A stretch of 64,000 nt of DNA from Solanum dulcamara (GCF_947179165.1 NC_077245.1:21241740-21305739); one strand, 5' to 3'; shown: positions 35,028 to 48,429, counted from the first letter of the stretch. Made by a program: numbers and translations. The notes: a model not told the origin generated them from the letters alone.

Positions 35028-35788
35028 TATCATGATCCAAAATCCAAAGTCATGATGGCATACATCCTAACATCCAACTGATCCATAAGCCTAAAAGTAA
35101 AAAACTCATACGAGACTCTCAAAAGAAAAATCACACCACAAAGAGGAGGATAACAGCAAAAATATCACAAAACTTGATGTCATAAGTGTAAAGAACATTT
35201 AATACATGGTTTGAATTGTAAATACATCATAATATAGCTAATAATCTATAATAGGAGTACCTAAAGTACCTGGAAGAATACCAGGAGTAGAGCACCATCC
35301 AATCTAGCCAATAATCGAACTAGTAGTTATTGAAGTATTGGAGCGCTATCTACGACTGTAAGAGGCTGGGCAGGCCTCTGCTCCTTAGGTTGCTGCTCAA
35401 ATTCATCCTCATGCTCATACATAGGCTCAGGTGATGGCTCTCTAGCTCGTCAACAAGCACGTGTTGCTCTTCTCACTTGCCCTCAACCCTTAACTCCACC
35501 ACATCTTTTACCTCAAATCAGAACTGGGGCTCGGGCATCAGGTGCAGCCTCACCCTCGGTGACTCTACTCTAATCCTCATCATATGCACAGAAAGAATAG
35601 ATTAGAGGTAACTAACACTTGATATAAATAAATCATACGAAACAAATCAAAACAATGAATTTCTTCTAATAAATATCATGTGGCCTCTCAAGATAAGTAC
35701 GGACGTCTACGTACCGATTGGCATGACTCTACTAGACACTTTGCTCTTTAACTTATGAGACCGGTAACCTAGCGCTATGATACCAATT
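34511..35788 (-). repeat. Tandem duplication of the gag-start/PBS/LTR-edge of element E
   Basis: The 34511-35254 unit (gag start, degenerate primer-binding site, about 225 bases of LTR) is followed by a second unit beginning at about 35255 with the same gag start (CTAAAGTACCTGGAAGA), primer-binding site and then the longer LTR at 35789. The offset is about 750-760 bases, with roughly 15 percent divergence by eye. Confidence 0.75.
35776..35787 (-). other. Primer-binding site of element E (initiator-Met tRNA type)
   Basis: On the minus strand TTGGTATCATAGC follows the LTR end GGGTCATAACA with two or three bases between. It closely matches the plant initiator tRNA-Met complement TGGTATCAGAGC. 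The copy at 35014-35026 is more decayed. Confidence 0.65.
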
Positions 35789-37510
35789 TGTTATGACCCA
35801 AAATCTGAGGTAATAATGGAACACATCCTAACATCTAACTGATATATAAGCCTAAAAATAAAAAACTCATACGAGACTCCAAAAAAAAAAAAGTCAGGCC
35901 ACAAAAAGAAGGATAACAATAAAAATATCTCAAAACTTTGTGTTATAAGGTAAAGAGCATCTAATACAAGATTCAAATCTGAAATATATCATAAGTCTCC
36001 GAATAATACTAAAGACTACAAAATGAAAGATAGACTAATGGCGATCCAGCTCCCAAAATCTCACCACTAATCTGAAGTGCAAAATACGCTAGAACAATCA
36101 GCTGCCACGCAAAGTACCCTGACTAAGATTTTCATCAAAAGAGGACACATAAGTAGGGATGAGTACAATCCTTATATCCTTCGCAAGTTTGACCAACTGA
36201 GTATAACGAATTAATCAAGCCTATGAACGGCGCGATTATAATAAACACATAAGAACAGTTTGATATCATAATTAATCAGATATATTAACTAGTGCAAAAA
36301 AGCTATACGATGCAATATAATTTGATACAGCAATAATATGGTGGTGCGGTGGAATCATGGTCACCGCATAACTTATCATTTAAACCTGTTGAGCTAAGGC
36401 TTCCAAAAAAAGACCCATTAGGGACTCACAGTCCATATATTAAATCACAATCACAATATCTCATCAACTTGTCACCTAGCACTTGGTCAAGGATATATAA
36501 AAAGGTGCCACATTTTCTTTCTCAAAATTAATTTCCAAAGTTCTTAACTTCTCAAGATCAGTGACATAATGAATGAGGATGAATGCATCACAACACATAT
36601 GGCATGGAGGTAATATTCAACTCAACATATAACACAAGGTTCAAATTTCTCAAAACTCAATATAAACATGATATTTACCCTCAATAGATAGTAATGAGAT
36701 GGAAACACATTGAAATAAATGTTCACCCATTTTCCAAAATGTTTCAATACTCAAGTGTGCTCAAAAAACCCATTCAACCCCTTAGGCGGGCATTAAAAGT
36801 CAAATAGTCTCCTCAAGCCTCTCCCACAGGTAATTCATTAATCACATGCTTCCAAAGAAAATAAGATAGCAATTAAGGGGCCACACAGGCTACACAACAC
36901 AAACAAGCCCCCACACGGGCATCACAATATAAATAAGGCCCCACACAGGCATCATAATGAAATTAATAGACTCAAATCATACTACAATCTCATCCCAAAG
37001 TCTATAATATATGAATGATTAATTATCCAATCTCAGTCTCAAAGAACGATAGCCAAACCTACCTCAAATGTCGAAACTTTGCACGAATGCTCTAATCAGA
37101 GCTCAACTCACAAATAGTGACTTCAAAATAATTATCCACTATCAAGAATGACAATATTTTATCAAAAGGTGCCTAATGATATCCATATAGCTAGGTTTAA
37201 ATGTTAGGGATAAAATCGTTCAAAAACTACTTCGAAAATAATAAGGGAAATTCTGGAATTTTATTTTTAAAACATGTTCTACCCATCAAGGGGAGTTTGT
37301 AGTTAAAAACCCCGTAACAATGGCCAAAAAATAAGTTAGAACTCATTAAATCTTCAAACCAGAAATAAGGAAGAAAAATCCCCCAAAACCCCATTTAAAA
37401 TCTTGATTTTTCAATGGTTTAAGATATAAAAAGTGATAGGAATTGATTTAGGAATAGAATGGAACTTACCCACTGAAGACTCTCCAAAAATTGACTCAAA
37501 ATCGCCCCAC
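35789..37510 (-). mobile_element. 5' LTR of element E, truncated
   Basis: It starts TGTTATGACCCAAAATC next to the primer-binding site. The part 36600-37510 aligns with 21395-22290 of LTR G, including the CACCCATTTTC and GCCCCCACACGGGC blocks. It breaks off at about 37510 without a TG..CA end, against MULE-like DNA, so no target duplication of element E can be read. Confidence 0.65.
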
Positions 37511-39152
37511 AGAAAAAAAAAATCTCAAGAATATGGATATTACAAAAAGCTTCCAAAAAGGGGGAAAGTTGAACCTGACACTACATTACACCCCTATTAT
37601 GTACAATGTATCGTTTTCAAAATTACAGTTTTGATACATAACTCTATTTTATTGAAACATCACTTAGTTTGTATCAGGTTCATTATATATGCATTTGATG
37701 CATGAATACTATAATTTCCTATTTTATTATGAATCAATTGTTGCTATGTATCTGCAATTTTATTCAACTTAAAAGTTTATGTATATGTACACATTACCAA
37801 ATCATATTCTTGATACATAAACCCTATTATTTTATAACTAAAGCAATGTGTATCAAATTTATTGGTATGTATGTGATGCATAAAAATATCAAATTTGTCT
37901 ATTTCACTATGTATAATACATTGTTTTGATGCAACATCTTGTGCCATTGTCTTTGTCGAAGATGCATAAAAGTATTCACATGCTCCTACTGTGGTTGAAT
38001 CAAAAATTCGTAATTCATGTAATTTATCAAAATTGAAAGTAACAAAGTACATAACAGATACAAACATGCAGAGGTGAAGAAGAAGTAATTGTATAAGGAT
38101 ACTTTCATACTCCAAGAACAGTCCTCTAAGTAGCATTTTAAGACATAGCTGCACAATTTGTTTAACACTTTATTATATGTATCAAATACATATCAAACCA
38201 CCACTATGATATGTATCACCCACAAAAAAATGTTATTGGGAACAATTACATGTATAATGTATCACTTATAAGCTACAATATTTCTCAAACATAATAAGAT
38301 GCATAAATAGTAATGTATCATACTCATTTTTTTGCTATAATACATAAATACGATTTCATACTACATGTATCTGATACATAAAACCTATCACACAATAATA
38401 TATTGATCTCAAATCAAATAGCTTACGGGAAATAATTAGTTATTTAATATATCTAGTAGAAATACAATAATTATCAATTTATACAAAATACATAAATAAT
38501 AATACATCATGATTAATCTATCAATCTTGAAAAATACAAATCAATAATCGATTGATAGCAGACGTTGCATCAAAGCAATGTATCTCTTCAGCCTTTTTGT
38601 TTGTTGTATGGATGCAGAGTGGATATATTGGATATTCAGAAGCAGGTTTCTTCACTTCGACGTACAATTTTACTCACATGCCATCTCTAATAATCATTGC
38701 AGATAAATTACCTTCTACGATATATCACATCTCTTTTGTTTCCCTCAATTCATCAATCTTCAATTCAGCTGCAATGGTTGATTTGAGATTCACAGATGAA
38801 ATTTTTTCTCTAACAACAATTACATCACTTATGTATCGTCTACACCTCATTTCAATTTTCCAGATTTTTTATTGTCTTAGCAAAATTGAGATATTCATGT
38901 ATCTTCTCAAATTTTATGACAATTTGAAATCAAAATTAAAAGTTCTTACGCTTTGTGAGGGATTGATTACAAGTGATAACAACGTGATTACGTAATTTAT
39001 GGGATTGGAATCTGATTTTAATTTTTTTTCCTTTTTAAGCATAACAGTCGAAAAGGTAATATATCAAAGGTTATGTATCTGGATTGCCTGTGATGTATCC
39101 GAGATTCACTGATTTTAAGGCATTTTCATAATTTGAAAAATGGTAGGGATAA
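37511..39152 (-). mobile_element. MULE-related region rich in GATACAT/ATGTATC
   Basis: Dozens of GATACAT, ATGTATC and ATACATAA words in both orientations fill this stretch, with a local inverted repeat of GTTGCATCAAARCAATGTAT (37917-37945 against 38559-38585). A decayed Mutator-type frame lies at 38559-38880. The region continues after LTR H at 45478. True ends were not identified. Confidence 0.45.
38559..38880 (-). pseudogene. MULE transposase N-terminal domain remnant
   Basis: The minus strand reads VREKISSVNLKSTIAAELKI, then DELRETKEM, a stop, YIVEGNLSAMIIRDGM, a stop, VKLYVEVKKPASEYPIYPLC. The run YIVEGN.....I..D..V..Y.E.KK.....YPLC is the conserved start of a Solanaceae Mutator-like transposase family as I recall it. 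Two in-frame stops and no downstream catalytic domain make it a relic. The plus-strand open frame 38552-38995 over the same bases is its shadow. Confidence 0.5.
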
Positions 39153-42100
39153 TGTAATGACCCTGAAGATTATTTTTTTAGAAATTCTCTTAAAAAAATC
39201 ATTTTACCCCTCTTAATAGGTTCTCCGAGTCATGTTTGGTCAGCTTGCGAAATAGATTTTGAAATTTTATCAAAAAGTTGTAATTCTTAGAAGTTTTTTA
39301 AGTTTTAGAGACTTTAAATTGTTAAAAGTGATTTTTGGTAAAAACCAAAGCTACGAGTCTCAAAATAAAATTTTGTCAGTTTCATCAGCTTCGCAATGTG
39401 GAATTTAGTCTAGCAGTATTGTTGTTTTAAGTTTTGGAGTCGATATATGGAGTTGAGCCCTTAAATTGGAAATTTAAGTGAATTTAGGCTAAAGTTTGGC
39501 TTTGGTTAGCATTCGAAATTCGAACAAGCAAATTAAAATTCAGTTAGTTCCATCAGCTTCGGAGCATGACTATTGGGACTATTGGCTCAGATCTTGAGGT
39601 ATTTAGATGAGTTTTAAAAGAGTTTTGGTGTTTTAAAGTTGAAAGGATACGACAGTTGACCAAAGTCAACATTTGGTTATGGAAGTTTAGAATGAAATTC
39701 TGAGAATTCCTTTAGCTCCGATATGGACTATTGGTTTGGGTTCCAAAGATTTTGGTTTGATTTTAAGTCATTTGATGAGATGCGGAAAAAGTTAAAGCTA
39801 AAGTTTAATTTAGTCAACGTTTGAGCTTAGAAAGGTTATTTTTGAGTTTTGATGATTCCACTAAATCTGAATAGTATATTTAGTCTAGTCGAAGGTTTGG
39901 TTCAATTCTCGAAGCTATTGGATGAGTTTCATGTCATTATTTGGAAATTTGGAGATTCTTAAGTTAAAATGAATTTGATCATCATCGAACTAAAATGAAT
40001 CTATTTTGGTTTTCTCATGGTTTTTTTGAGTTCGAAATATCATTTTCAAGCTAGTAGCATATTTGATTTGTGTTCGAAGGTTCTAGACGAGTTTTCAATG
40101 AGTTTCTAAGCTTTTTGGGTGCTTTGTCACTATTTCAGCAAATTGTGCCAACTAAAAAGTTCATTATTAGTTTTAAGGATCAAAAAATTATTTCAAAACT
40201 TCCAAAATTTTGAGAAGGAATTATAGGACTGATCTACAAATTTTGGTGCATTTTTGCTAAGCCGAGATTTATTTTTTATCGCAAAATATGAATAATTATT
40301 TGTAGAAAATAAAGAATCTTTGACTAGGCAAATGAGTACAAAATTGAGTTTTGATTATACGAGCAAGTCCATATCATTATTTAAGATATTTAAAAAAAAG
40401 AATCGGATCATTTTGCTACCATATGAAGAAGTTACGACCCTTTTAGTGAAAAATTAAGTTGCTTGTTTCTGGTGCAAAATATTGTTGTACAGCTATATAA
40501 ACTTAAGATTGTGTTTATTTAGTATTTTGAGCATATTAGGAGCCCTAGAGTTCAAAATGGAGTAATTATTGCGGCTTTATTCTCGATTTAATATGGGGGT
40601 TAATATTTGATCCTCAATTTGACATTTTTTCATGATTTCTTCATCTAATTTTCTTTCTCTACCTGTAAATTTCTTGGAGAAATTTAGGGTTTTATCTATT
40701 TGGACTCCGTTTTTATTGAAAAGGGTATATTTATGATCCTTTTGTTATGGGTAAACTGATTTTGGCAATAACTTGTTGATTCACTAATTATTTTCATCAT
40801 ATTAATCGCGTATAATTTGGAATTTTTTGATAAAGTTAAAATTTGATATATTGAGGTTTTGAAGGTCGATTTTAACTTTATTTTCGATAAAATTTTATAT
40901 TTGAACTTTTCTAAGCATGGGTAAGATATTTTTCAAGAAATATTTCAAATTTGAGTCGGGATTTTAAATTCGGGTATAAGGGTTTTCTCAAGAACATGAA
41001 TTTTAGTAAAATTGATGATTATGGACTGATTTCAACTTCATTTTCAAAATGGTTTCACCGTTGAAAGTCAAAGACTTTAGAGAATATTTTCGTGTAAAAA
41101 TTTATAGATTTACCCTTCATTTCTAAAATTAGATTTTTGGGTCAATTTCAACCCGATTTTCAAAATTGGTGATTTGAATATTATTGTGCTCGTATTGTTA
41201 TTGGGAATTCATATTTGAATAGATTTTGTGGATCCAAATACTTGAAAAAAGGGGAAGACCCAAGTGTCAGAGTAGTTTGTGCTTGAATTGAGACAAATAA
41301 ACTTTTAAACCTTCGTTAAAGCTTGTAGAATCTTGTTCTCCTTGTTATATATGTTGGGAAATAATGAGAATTGGTTCGGTTTACTTGCTCACTTTGATTG
41401 ATCTTAATAATGATGAATAGGGATAATAAAATGGCAATTTGATGACTTATATTGATATGATTGTTGTAATGATGATCTTGATACATTAGTGGAAATGTGA
41501 CATGACTATCTTGATATAAATTGCATGTTGTTATTATAATTATCATATTCTCGTATTCATGTGAATATTTTGTATTTGCATTGGTTATGTAATAATGGGA
41601 TTAGACTTGATTGATGATTATGCCGAATGTTAATAGTTCCGACGATGCCGAAGGAAAATGGTTCTGACGATTGATGATTAAGTCGAAGAGAAATGGTTCT
41701 GGTAGATACATGGACCATGTGATACCCCCATGAGTTACGGCCTGCTAGTCAGTGGATGTGTATCATTAGGACAGACATGCATCACTATATATGACATCAC
41801 ATTGCATTGCATCGCACATCATTTGTCATCTGTGAACTTGTGTTTACCCCTTGGTGTTCATGTGATTGATATACTTGATATTGATATGATTTAACTGGTG
41901 ACGCTGTTGATGAGCTATTCTTGACTTATGTGCTAACTAATATACGAACTGCTAGGTTGGGATTATTTTTATGCAGGTTGTAGTTGAGGAGGTTTGGTTG
42001 GTATGATAGGAGCACTTGTGTTCTATTTAGCCTTATTTAGTGTTAGTAGTCCGCTTGCTAAGTACTATGTTGTTTGATACTCATTCCATGCTTCTACACT

Positions 42101-42168
42101 TGTGTATGTTGTGAGCCCGGACCAGTGTATTTTTTCTTTCTATCACTATTCATATTCGAGGCTATCAT
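39153..42168 (+). mobile_element. Solo LTR H, first part
   Basis: It starts TGTAATGACCCTGAAG. With the part at 45170-45472 (ending TGGATTGTAACA) it forms a solo LTR of about 3.32 kb, flanked by GATAA (39148-39152) and GATAG (45473-45477), one change. It is interrupted by LTR I at ATCAT. No gag-pol and no GC-dyad array were seen. Plus orientation is inferred weakly from internal composition. Confidence 0.75.
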
Positions 42169-45164
42169 TGTTATAACCCGTATTTTGTATATTTGGACAT
42201 TTTGGGATAATAGTAACAAGTTAAGGATAATGCCATGTTTTGATCTTGCTTGATACATAAGTTGGTTATGAAAATTTTGGAATGTGAAAATATTGGAAAA
42301 GGCTAAGGGCAAAGATTTAAATTTCAAAAAAAATAGTTTCATGAATTACCCAAAAAAAAATATGGACTAAGTGATTGGGCTTGGAACTTTAAAAAAAATA
42401 ACAAGAGAGGCCCAACCATAAGGAGTGGCCCATGGTCCAAAAAAAAGACCCAAGCTCATGTAATTTATCCATGTGATAAATGGATAAAAGGGCCACTTAA
42501 TCATAAATCATGGAACTTTCAAGACAAATTGAGAAAGGAGAAAAACCAAAGGAAAAAAAGGGGGAAATTCGGCCATGGCCTAGGAAATTTTGGCCCTTGA
42601 AATCTTGTTCCAAAAATTATTTTCTTCTAGTATTTCCACTAATTAAAGGGTCCTCTATAACGTAGTGTAGTTATTTCGGAAGATAGAATGCTTATTTCAT
42701 CGATTTAACACCTTAGTCGAGTGGAGAAGTTAGGAGAAAAATGTAAGAATTAATTTCTTTTTATTATGTTATGAAGGCTTGTTTACGTTGTAGTATGTAG
42801 AAATGGTAGAATTTATGAAAATATGGAAGTTTGCATGGTGGATTTGCATATGTGTATGGCTGTGTATATGTGTTGTTGTATAGGCAAGATGAATTAAATT
42901 TTATGTAGTATTCTCGTTGTAGTTGTTGTGGACTTTATATTGGAAATGGAAGTTGAATGAATTTGGTGAAGTTGGAAAGGGGGAGTAGGGTCGTGTGGTG
43001 TAGGGTGATGAGATGGAAATGAATTAATTTTGTTTAGTATGTCAGTTGTGTTGTTGTGATCCTTATAATGTAAAGGAAGGTTAAATGGTTTAAGTCAGCA
43101 TTGAAATTAATTGTAGCAACTTATGTCATCTTAGTATGATTTACGATATTATGAAAATGAAATTGTTAGAGTGGGGATTGTTGTTGTCGACTATGAATTT
43201 GAAAGTAGAAAATGCATCGTGATAGTTTTGTTGCATATATAGAGATTTCGGGTGAAATATGGAATTGGTGAATATTGTATAGATTCCTTGGAATGTTCTT
43301 GGTCTACATTTGAACGATCTTAAATTAGTATACAAACACAAAAATGTTGATATTAATTTGAAAGTGAAAAATTGGATTGGAAGTTGTTGCACTATGTAGA
43401 CAATTTATGTTACGATACGTTTCAAATCGATTGTTGATGTTATTTGTATTGTTGTTAGTATGGTTGTTGACATTTTTGCCGAGTTGAAATCTCGGAGATA
43501 TTGTATGTATAGAGGAGATGCTGCCCAAATTTCTGTAGACAAGTATTGGTTGGGATTGAATTCTTAAAGCCTTATAGTTAATATTTGGTAAATGTGACCA
43601 ATTATAGATTTGAAGGAAAACAGGATTTGAATTGAGACAAGCGCAAAAGGCCAATAAGGTATGTAAAGCTTTATCTTTCCTTCTCTTGGCATGTCCTAGG
43701 TGTAACAGGTTTGGATACGAGCCTCAGAGACGACTCTACTCTTCGAAATCTGCATCTAAACTTGCCCCTTTTTCATTCAAAAAAATTGAACTAAATATTT
43801 ATGAATAGTTGGGAAAAAATTGTCTAAACAACTAGGACTTGCACAAAAAGGACCCGACTATCTTAGAACTCTTATAAGTAACTTCATGAAGTTTAACACA
43901 CGTAATTTGTGTACGTCACCTCATTTGGTCGAGGTGGGCCCATTATCCTCGAATTTCCCTTTATTATTCCATTGACTTATTTCTTGAGTAGAATTCAAAG
44001 AAAATTCTTTGTTACTTTTCCAACTATCAAAACGATAGTTGTTTTAATTATTTCCTTGAGTCCCATAATATATTTTGAAATATAAAAATGAGTTCAGAGA
44101 AACTATTTTGACATAGACCATCGTGACATCTGAAAGACATACACTATGATTACCGCTCAATTCCTCTTATATGATTTGTCATCGGAGTTATGCTATCGAG
44201 TCTCTGTAAATGTTTTGTATTTTATATTGTATTTAGTTTCTCACTACTCCACTCGTGGATGCCTCAATGCTTCCTCCACTGAGCCCGGGCCAGGACATGT
44301 TATCACGCGTACTTCTCTGCATTGTTCGTTGTGCCCCGATGTGAGGGGGAAGGTATAACATGTACATGAGTTGTGGTGTATGTTGTGCCATGTACACATA
44401 TGCTGATGTTTGAGGATATGATAGGATATGGCCATTTGATATGATATGATTTGTTACAGAGATATTTCTTACTCTGGAGTATGTTTGCTATGGCGCCAGT
44501 GACAAAATGGCGACCATGTTTTGTTCACCGAGTCCCGTAATGGGGGCGCATATGACATATATTTTTTCGCATGCATTATCGGGGGCTGTGATAAGCATTT
44601 TGATATTCTAGATATTTCGCTCATTTCTTTTTTGCACATTTTATTCAGGTTATGACTTTATTTATTACAGTCCATGCTTTACATATTCGATACATTTTCC
44701 TTACTAACCCCCTTTCTTCGGGGGGTTCATTACATGTCCGCAGGTACAGATACTCAATTTGCCGATCCGCTTGCTTAGGACATCCACTTTGTTGTTTGAC
44801 AGTTCTCCTTTATCCGGAGCCCCTATTTGGTACTAACGTTTCTGTAGAATATTTATACACGTTGGTCATGGGTACAACGGGGCCTTGTCCCATTATATGA
44901 TTAGGCTATTGTTCTGTAGAGTTATGTAGATTTGTGTTGTGGGTTTTGTATATGTTTTGTGGGTTTTGTATATGTGTTTTGGGCTTTTATTTTCCGTGAT
45001 GGCCTTAACGGCCTTCGTGTGCTACATCTGCTTTCGTGTGCTCTTTAGCAACCTCATTTGATTTCTACATTTATTTATTCTGCTAATATGCTAATTGTGG
45101 CTAAGGGTACGTATGGATATCCAACTCGGGCACGATTCGTGACCTACGGGATTGGGTCGTGACA
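42169..45164 (+). mobile_element. Solo LTR I (2996 bp), perfect target duplication
   Basis: It starts TGTTATAACCCG and ends GGATTGGGTCGTGACA. It is flanked by ATCAT on both sides (42164-42168 and 45165-45169), exact. No gag or pol is present. The undivided duplication suggests a later insertion than H, which it splits. The short frames at 44146-44900 are LTR sequence. Confidence 0.85.
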
Positions 45165-45169
45165 ATCAT

Positions 45170-45472
45170 TTGGAGTTGTTGAGGTAGCTATTGCATCCCT
45201 CTGTAGACACCTCTTACTTTTACTATATTTTAGTCCTATTTTTGAGACCAAGACATTTGAGATTGTATTTTTTTTTGAATCTTTGTAATAAATTAGCGGC
45301 TTGTATACGTGATAATCAATCTTTGAGGATTTTGAGTATATTTATCCATTTTGCTAAGTTATGCCTTGTATTATCTTACTTATTTCTGCATTTTATTTTC
45401 ATTGGATTTTAGACTGACTCGTCTCGATGGTTTAAGACGAGTGTCATCACACTCGATTTTTGGATTGTAACA
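45170..45472 (+). mobile_element. Solo LTR H, second part
   Basis: It continues LTR H after I, ending CTCGATTTTTGGATTGTAACA. Duplication GATAG follows. Joining across I restores ..GAGGCTATCATTTGGAG.. without loss. Confidence 0.75.
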
Positions 45473-45477
45473 GATAG

Positions 45478-45771
45478 GATGTAATTAGCTCTTAACACTA
45501 TGAGATTTGTGAAATTTTTACTACTTACATACTAAACCAACAATTCTCGCTCCACTAAACTTGAAAAATATAATTACTCCCCCTTATTAAATTACACCTA
45601 ATTATAGATTGAATGACACGGAGACCCTTATACATGACTCAAATTATCAACTGGATCCTTCTACTTACGACTTTACCAACTGAACATTTAAATTCTATCA
45701 AAAAAGAATTTTTAAACCCCTTTGACCATTGACTAAACATATGTGGCATTAAGATGCTGAGTTGGACAAAG
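45478..45771. repeat. Continuation of the MULE-related region
   Basis: It follows in register after LTR H: left GGTAGGGATA joined to GGATGTAATTAGCTC. No coding content. It ends where an LTR-type start TGTAACACC begins. Confidence 0.4.
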
Positions 45772-46310
45772 TGTAACACCTCAGAAATCTCCAACTCAGA
45801 TCAGGTCAGAAAAAGCTAAGGAAAAATTAAAGTCTGTAGAAAATTGACTTTTACGAACACCATCTATAGAGAGTAAAAGGAACCACAAACTTAAATGGAA
45901 TCCGTAGATGAGACCAAAAATAGAAATATTGGCCTGAGATTTACGAGCCAGGTCTATGGGCTGTAAATCATTTTACGAGTCGTAAATCAGAATCGTAGAT
46001 CAACTTCAGAAATTTGAAAATTGTACTTGGACAGGACGATCTTGGTTTACGGATCGTAGAAACATTTATGGGTTGTAAATAGGTCTCGTAATCCAAAGTC
46101 CTGAAATTTCAGAAACTCAGAAATTCTCTGATTCTTACGGACACACTATATGACTCGTAGAATGATCTACGGACTGTAGATGGGTCTCATAGAATTAATC
46201 TTTTGAAACTCGGAATTATGGCCTGATTTCTACGAACAGGGATCTACGGTCCGTGGATGGACTCCGACAATTTTTCTTCAGGGTCATTTTTATCTTTTCC
46301 CCCTCTTTTA
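45772..46310 (+). mobile_element. LTR fragment K with TACGGNNCGTAG dyads
   Basis: It starts TGTAACACCTCAG and resembles the beginning of a Tekay-like LTR. It breaks off near 46310, soon after a pyrimidine-rich block, with no pol and no second end. It carries TTTACGAGTCGTAAATC, TTTACGGATCGTAG, CTACGGACTGTAG and CTACGGTCCGTGG within 65-490 bases of the start. Confidence 0.55.
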
Positions 46311-48429
46311 AGTGCAACATGCTTCGTGCGTGCAGTTCCTTTCTTTTTTTGGTAGGTAATTTTGTCCAACTATTTTTTATTAAACTTAATGAAGACTAAT
46401 TTTATCAAGGGAAATTTTCATAAATATACTACATTAAGAAAATATTTATCATTTATAACAATAATATTTTTTTCACTGAACTCTTATAATACAATTATAA
46501 TACATTTTTAATACATATTAGCGAGAATAATTTATAAAACTCATATAATAGAAGTTTTATTCATAGATAATATATTTATCACATACTTTAATACACTTAT
46601 AATACATTGTGTTAATTTCTTACCAAACAAGTATAATATATTTTAAAACACTTATAATACATTTATATTGCATGCATAATTTATTTTTAATACATGGCAG
46701 ATATATCATAATATTGCTATATACTGCTATAAATGGTAATAAATAAAAAGTATCGCTAAAATCAGTAATTATTTATTAAAAAATGTTTTTCCTAGTAATT
46801 TTTCCTTTTTTCAAACTCTACTTATTGAATCCAAAAATTTAATATCAACGTATTTCACAACTATATGTGAACTTCTCCCGGTAAATTGAATCCAAAAATT
46901 TAATATCATCCTATTTCACAACCATTTGTGAACTTCTCCCGATTTTGCCTGAGTGGTTTAGGAAGATTGGCAATTAAAGTAGGGTGTGTTCAGTATGGTG
47001 AAAAAAAAAATCAATTGTTTTGTATTCGATTGGTTAATTTTTTTTTGAAAAATTAAGTATTTTGAGACTGAAAAAGTGATTTTCTTAGTGAAAATAAAGA
47101 AAATAAGTTTCGTAAGTGATATTATACATTGATTGTATTTATCCTCTCCGCACCAATATTACACCCCTAACCCTAACCCACATTTATAGTAGTATTTGTC
47201 AGAGATATAATATTTTTTACTTATTTATCGAGTACAAAAAGATAAATACAAAATCTACTTATTGTTTTTGAAATAATTAATAATATTTTTCTTTCCTACC
47301 GAATGGTGGGTTTGAGGTTTCTCTTCAGTTTAAAGGTATCTCAATGGAGTTAGTCTTCAAAGGGAAGACAATGTGCTGCCCCCTCTATTTTGATTAAAAT
47401 AATAACTTTTGAATTATGACTTCCCCAAAAATATATGAACCTACTAAGTAATTTATATGTATGTATCTATAGATCTTTGCCTTTTTTTTTCCGCATGTCT
47501 ATTTTTTTTAGGGGTGATATTTTCAATAGAATTAATACAGAGATTCCAATCATCTCATTGCTATCTATATTAGTACTTTACCGGACTTATGCTATTTTAT
47601 AAGTTATTAAGCTTTTCATAATTTATACGTACATTTATACATACTTTTGAAATTCAAATTGTATTTATTATAAATATTTGAACCTTGAGTGTTGTGACTT
47701 TCAGGCACATCTAATTTCATACTATAAGGTTTATTTTTATTTGTATTGTTTGAACTCCCTCCATCTCTTATATGTTTTCAACTTACTAGAATTTTATGAT
47801 ATTAGATTATTGGAAGATAAGTATTAGGATATTTTAAATTTTTGTTCAACGCTCTAATTGACCTTTTGTAAAGGTCTACATTATTTTTTTAACTTCATGT
47901 TTATTGTGAAAATCTCAGATTCTAACAAATTTTTAATAAATATTTTGACACTAACTAATCTCGTAGAAATTACCTATAAAGTCGTAATATCTGTAGTCAT
48001 AATGCAGGGAAATTACACGTTTAGTGTTATTTGATTTACGAATCTAGTTATGTGAAAGTTACAATATTATGCAGTAAAAAAATATGAATAGTAAGTGATG
48101 TATAATAATATAAAAATTATTATACAAGGATTAACAATTTTAAAAACATTCCTCTTACCGGATAAGCTTATTTAGGTATTGCTAATATATTATATTTATC
48201 ACACATTTTATTCTACTATAAAATAATAGATAAATCCTAAATAAGCTATATAAATATTAATAACAGGGAATTTATTATATGGGGTAGACCAAATATTATG
48301 CTGAGTTTTAATGTGTGAACGAAATACTGTATAGGCTATGGAGTACTGAATTGAGCAACTTTCAAAGAGGGAAACTTACGTAGATCCAATAGTTTAAAAA
48401 CTAATTAATTAGATACATTTCAGTTTGCA
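46311..48429. other. AT-rich spacer, no gene
   Basis: It contains an ATAATACA-rich tract (46480-46740), a 61-bp tandem duplication, and MITE-like scraps near 46980-47130 and 47755 (CTCCCTCCATCTC, a Stowaway-like edge). No coding or RNA gene could be supported. Confidence 0.5.
46825..46944. repeat. 61-bp tandem duplication
   Basis: Two head-to-tail copies starting TTGAATCCAAAAATTTAATATC at 46825 and 46886, differing at about six positions and ending CACAACNATNTGTGAACTTC then TCCCG. A small, probably slippage-born, duplication. Confidence 0.85.

Noticed and set aside
37777..38154. 125-codon minus-strand open frame
   Set aside because: Low-complexity, GATACAT-driven frame with no domain, in the MULE-related repeat.
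38552..38995. 147-codon plus-strand open frame
   Set aside because: Antisense shadow of the MULE N-terminal remnant.
46943..46990. tRNA-like A box (TGCCTGAGTGGTTTAGG)
   Set aside because: No matching B box, no acceptor stem and no clover-leaf. Chance similarity.
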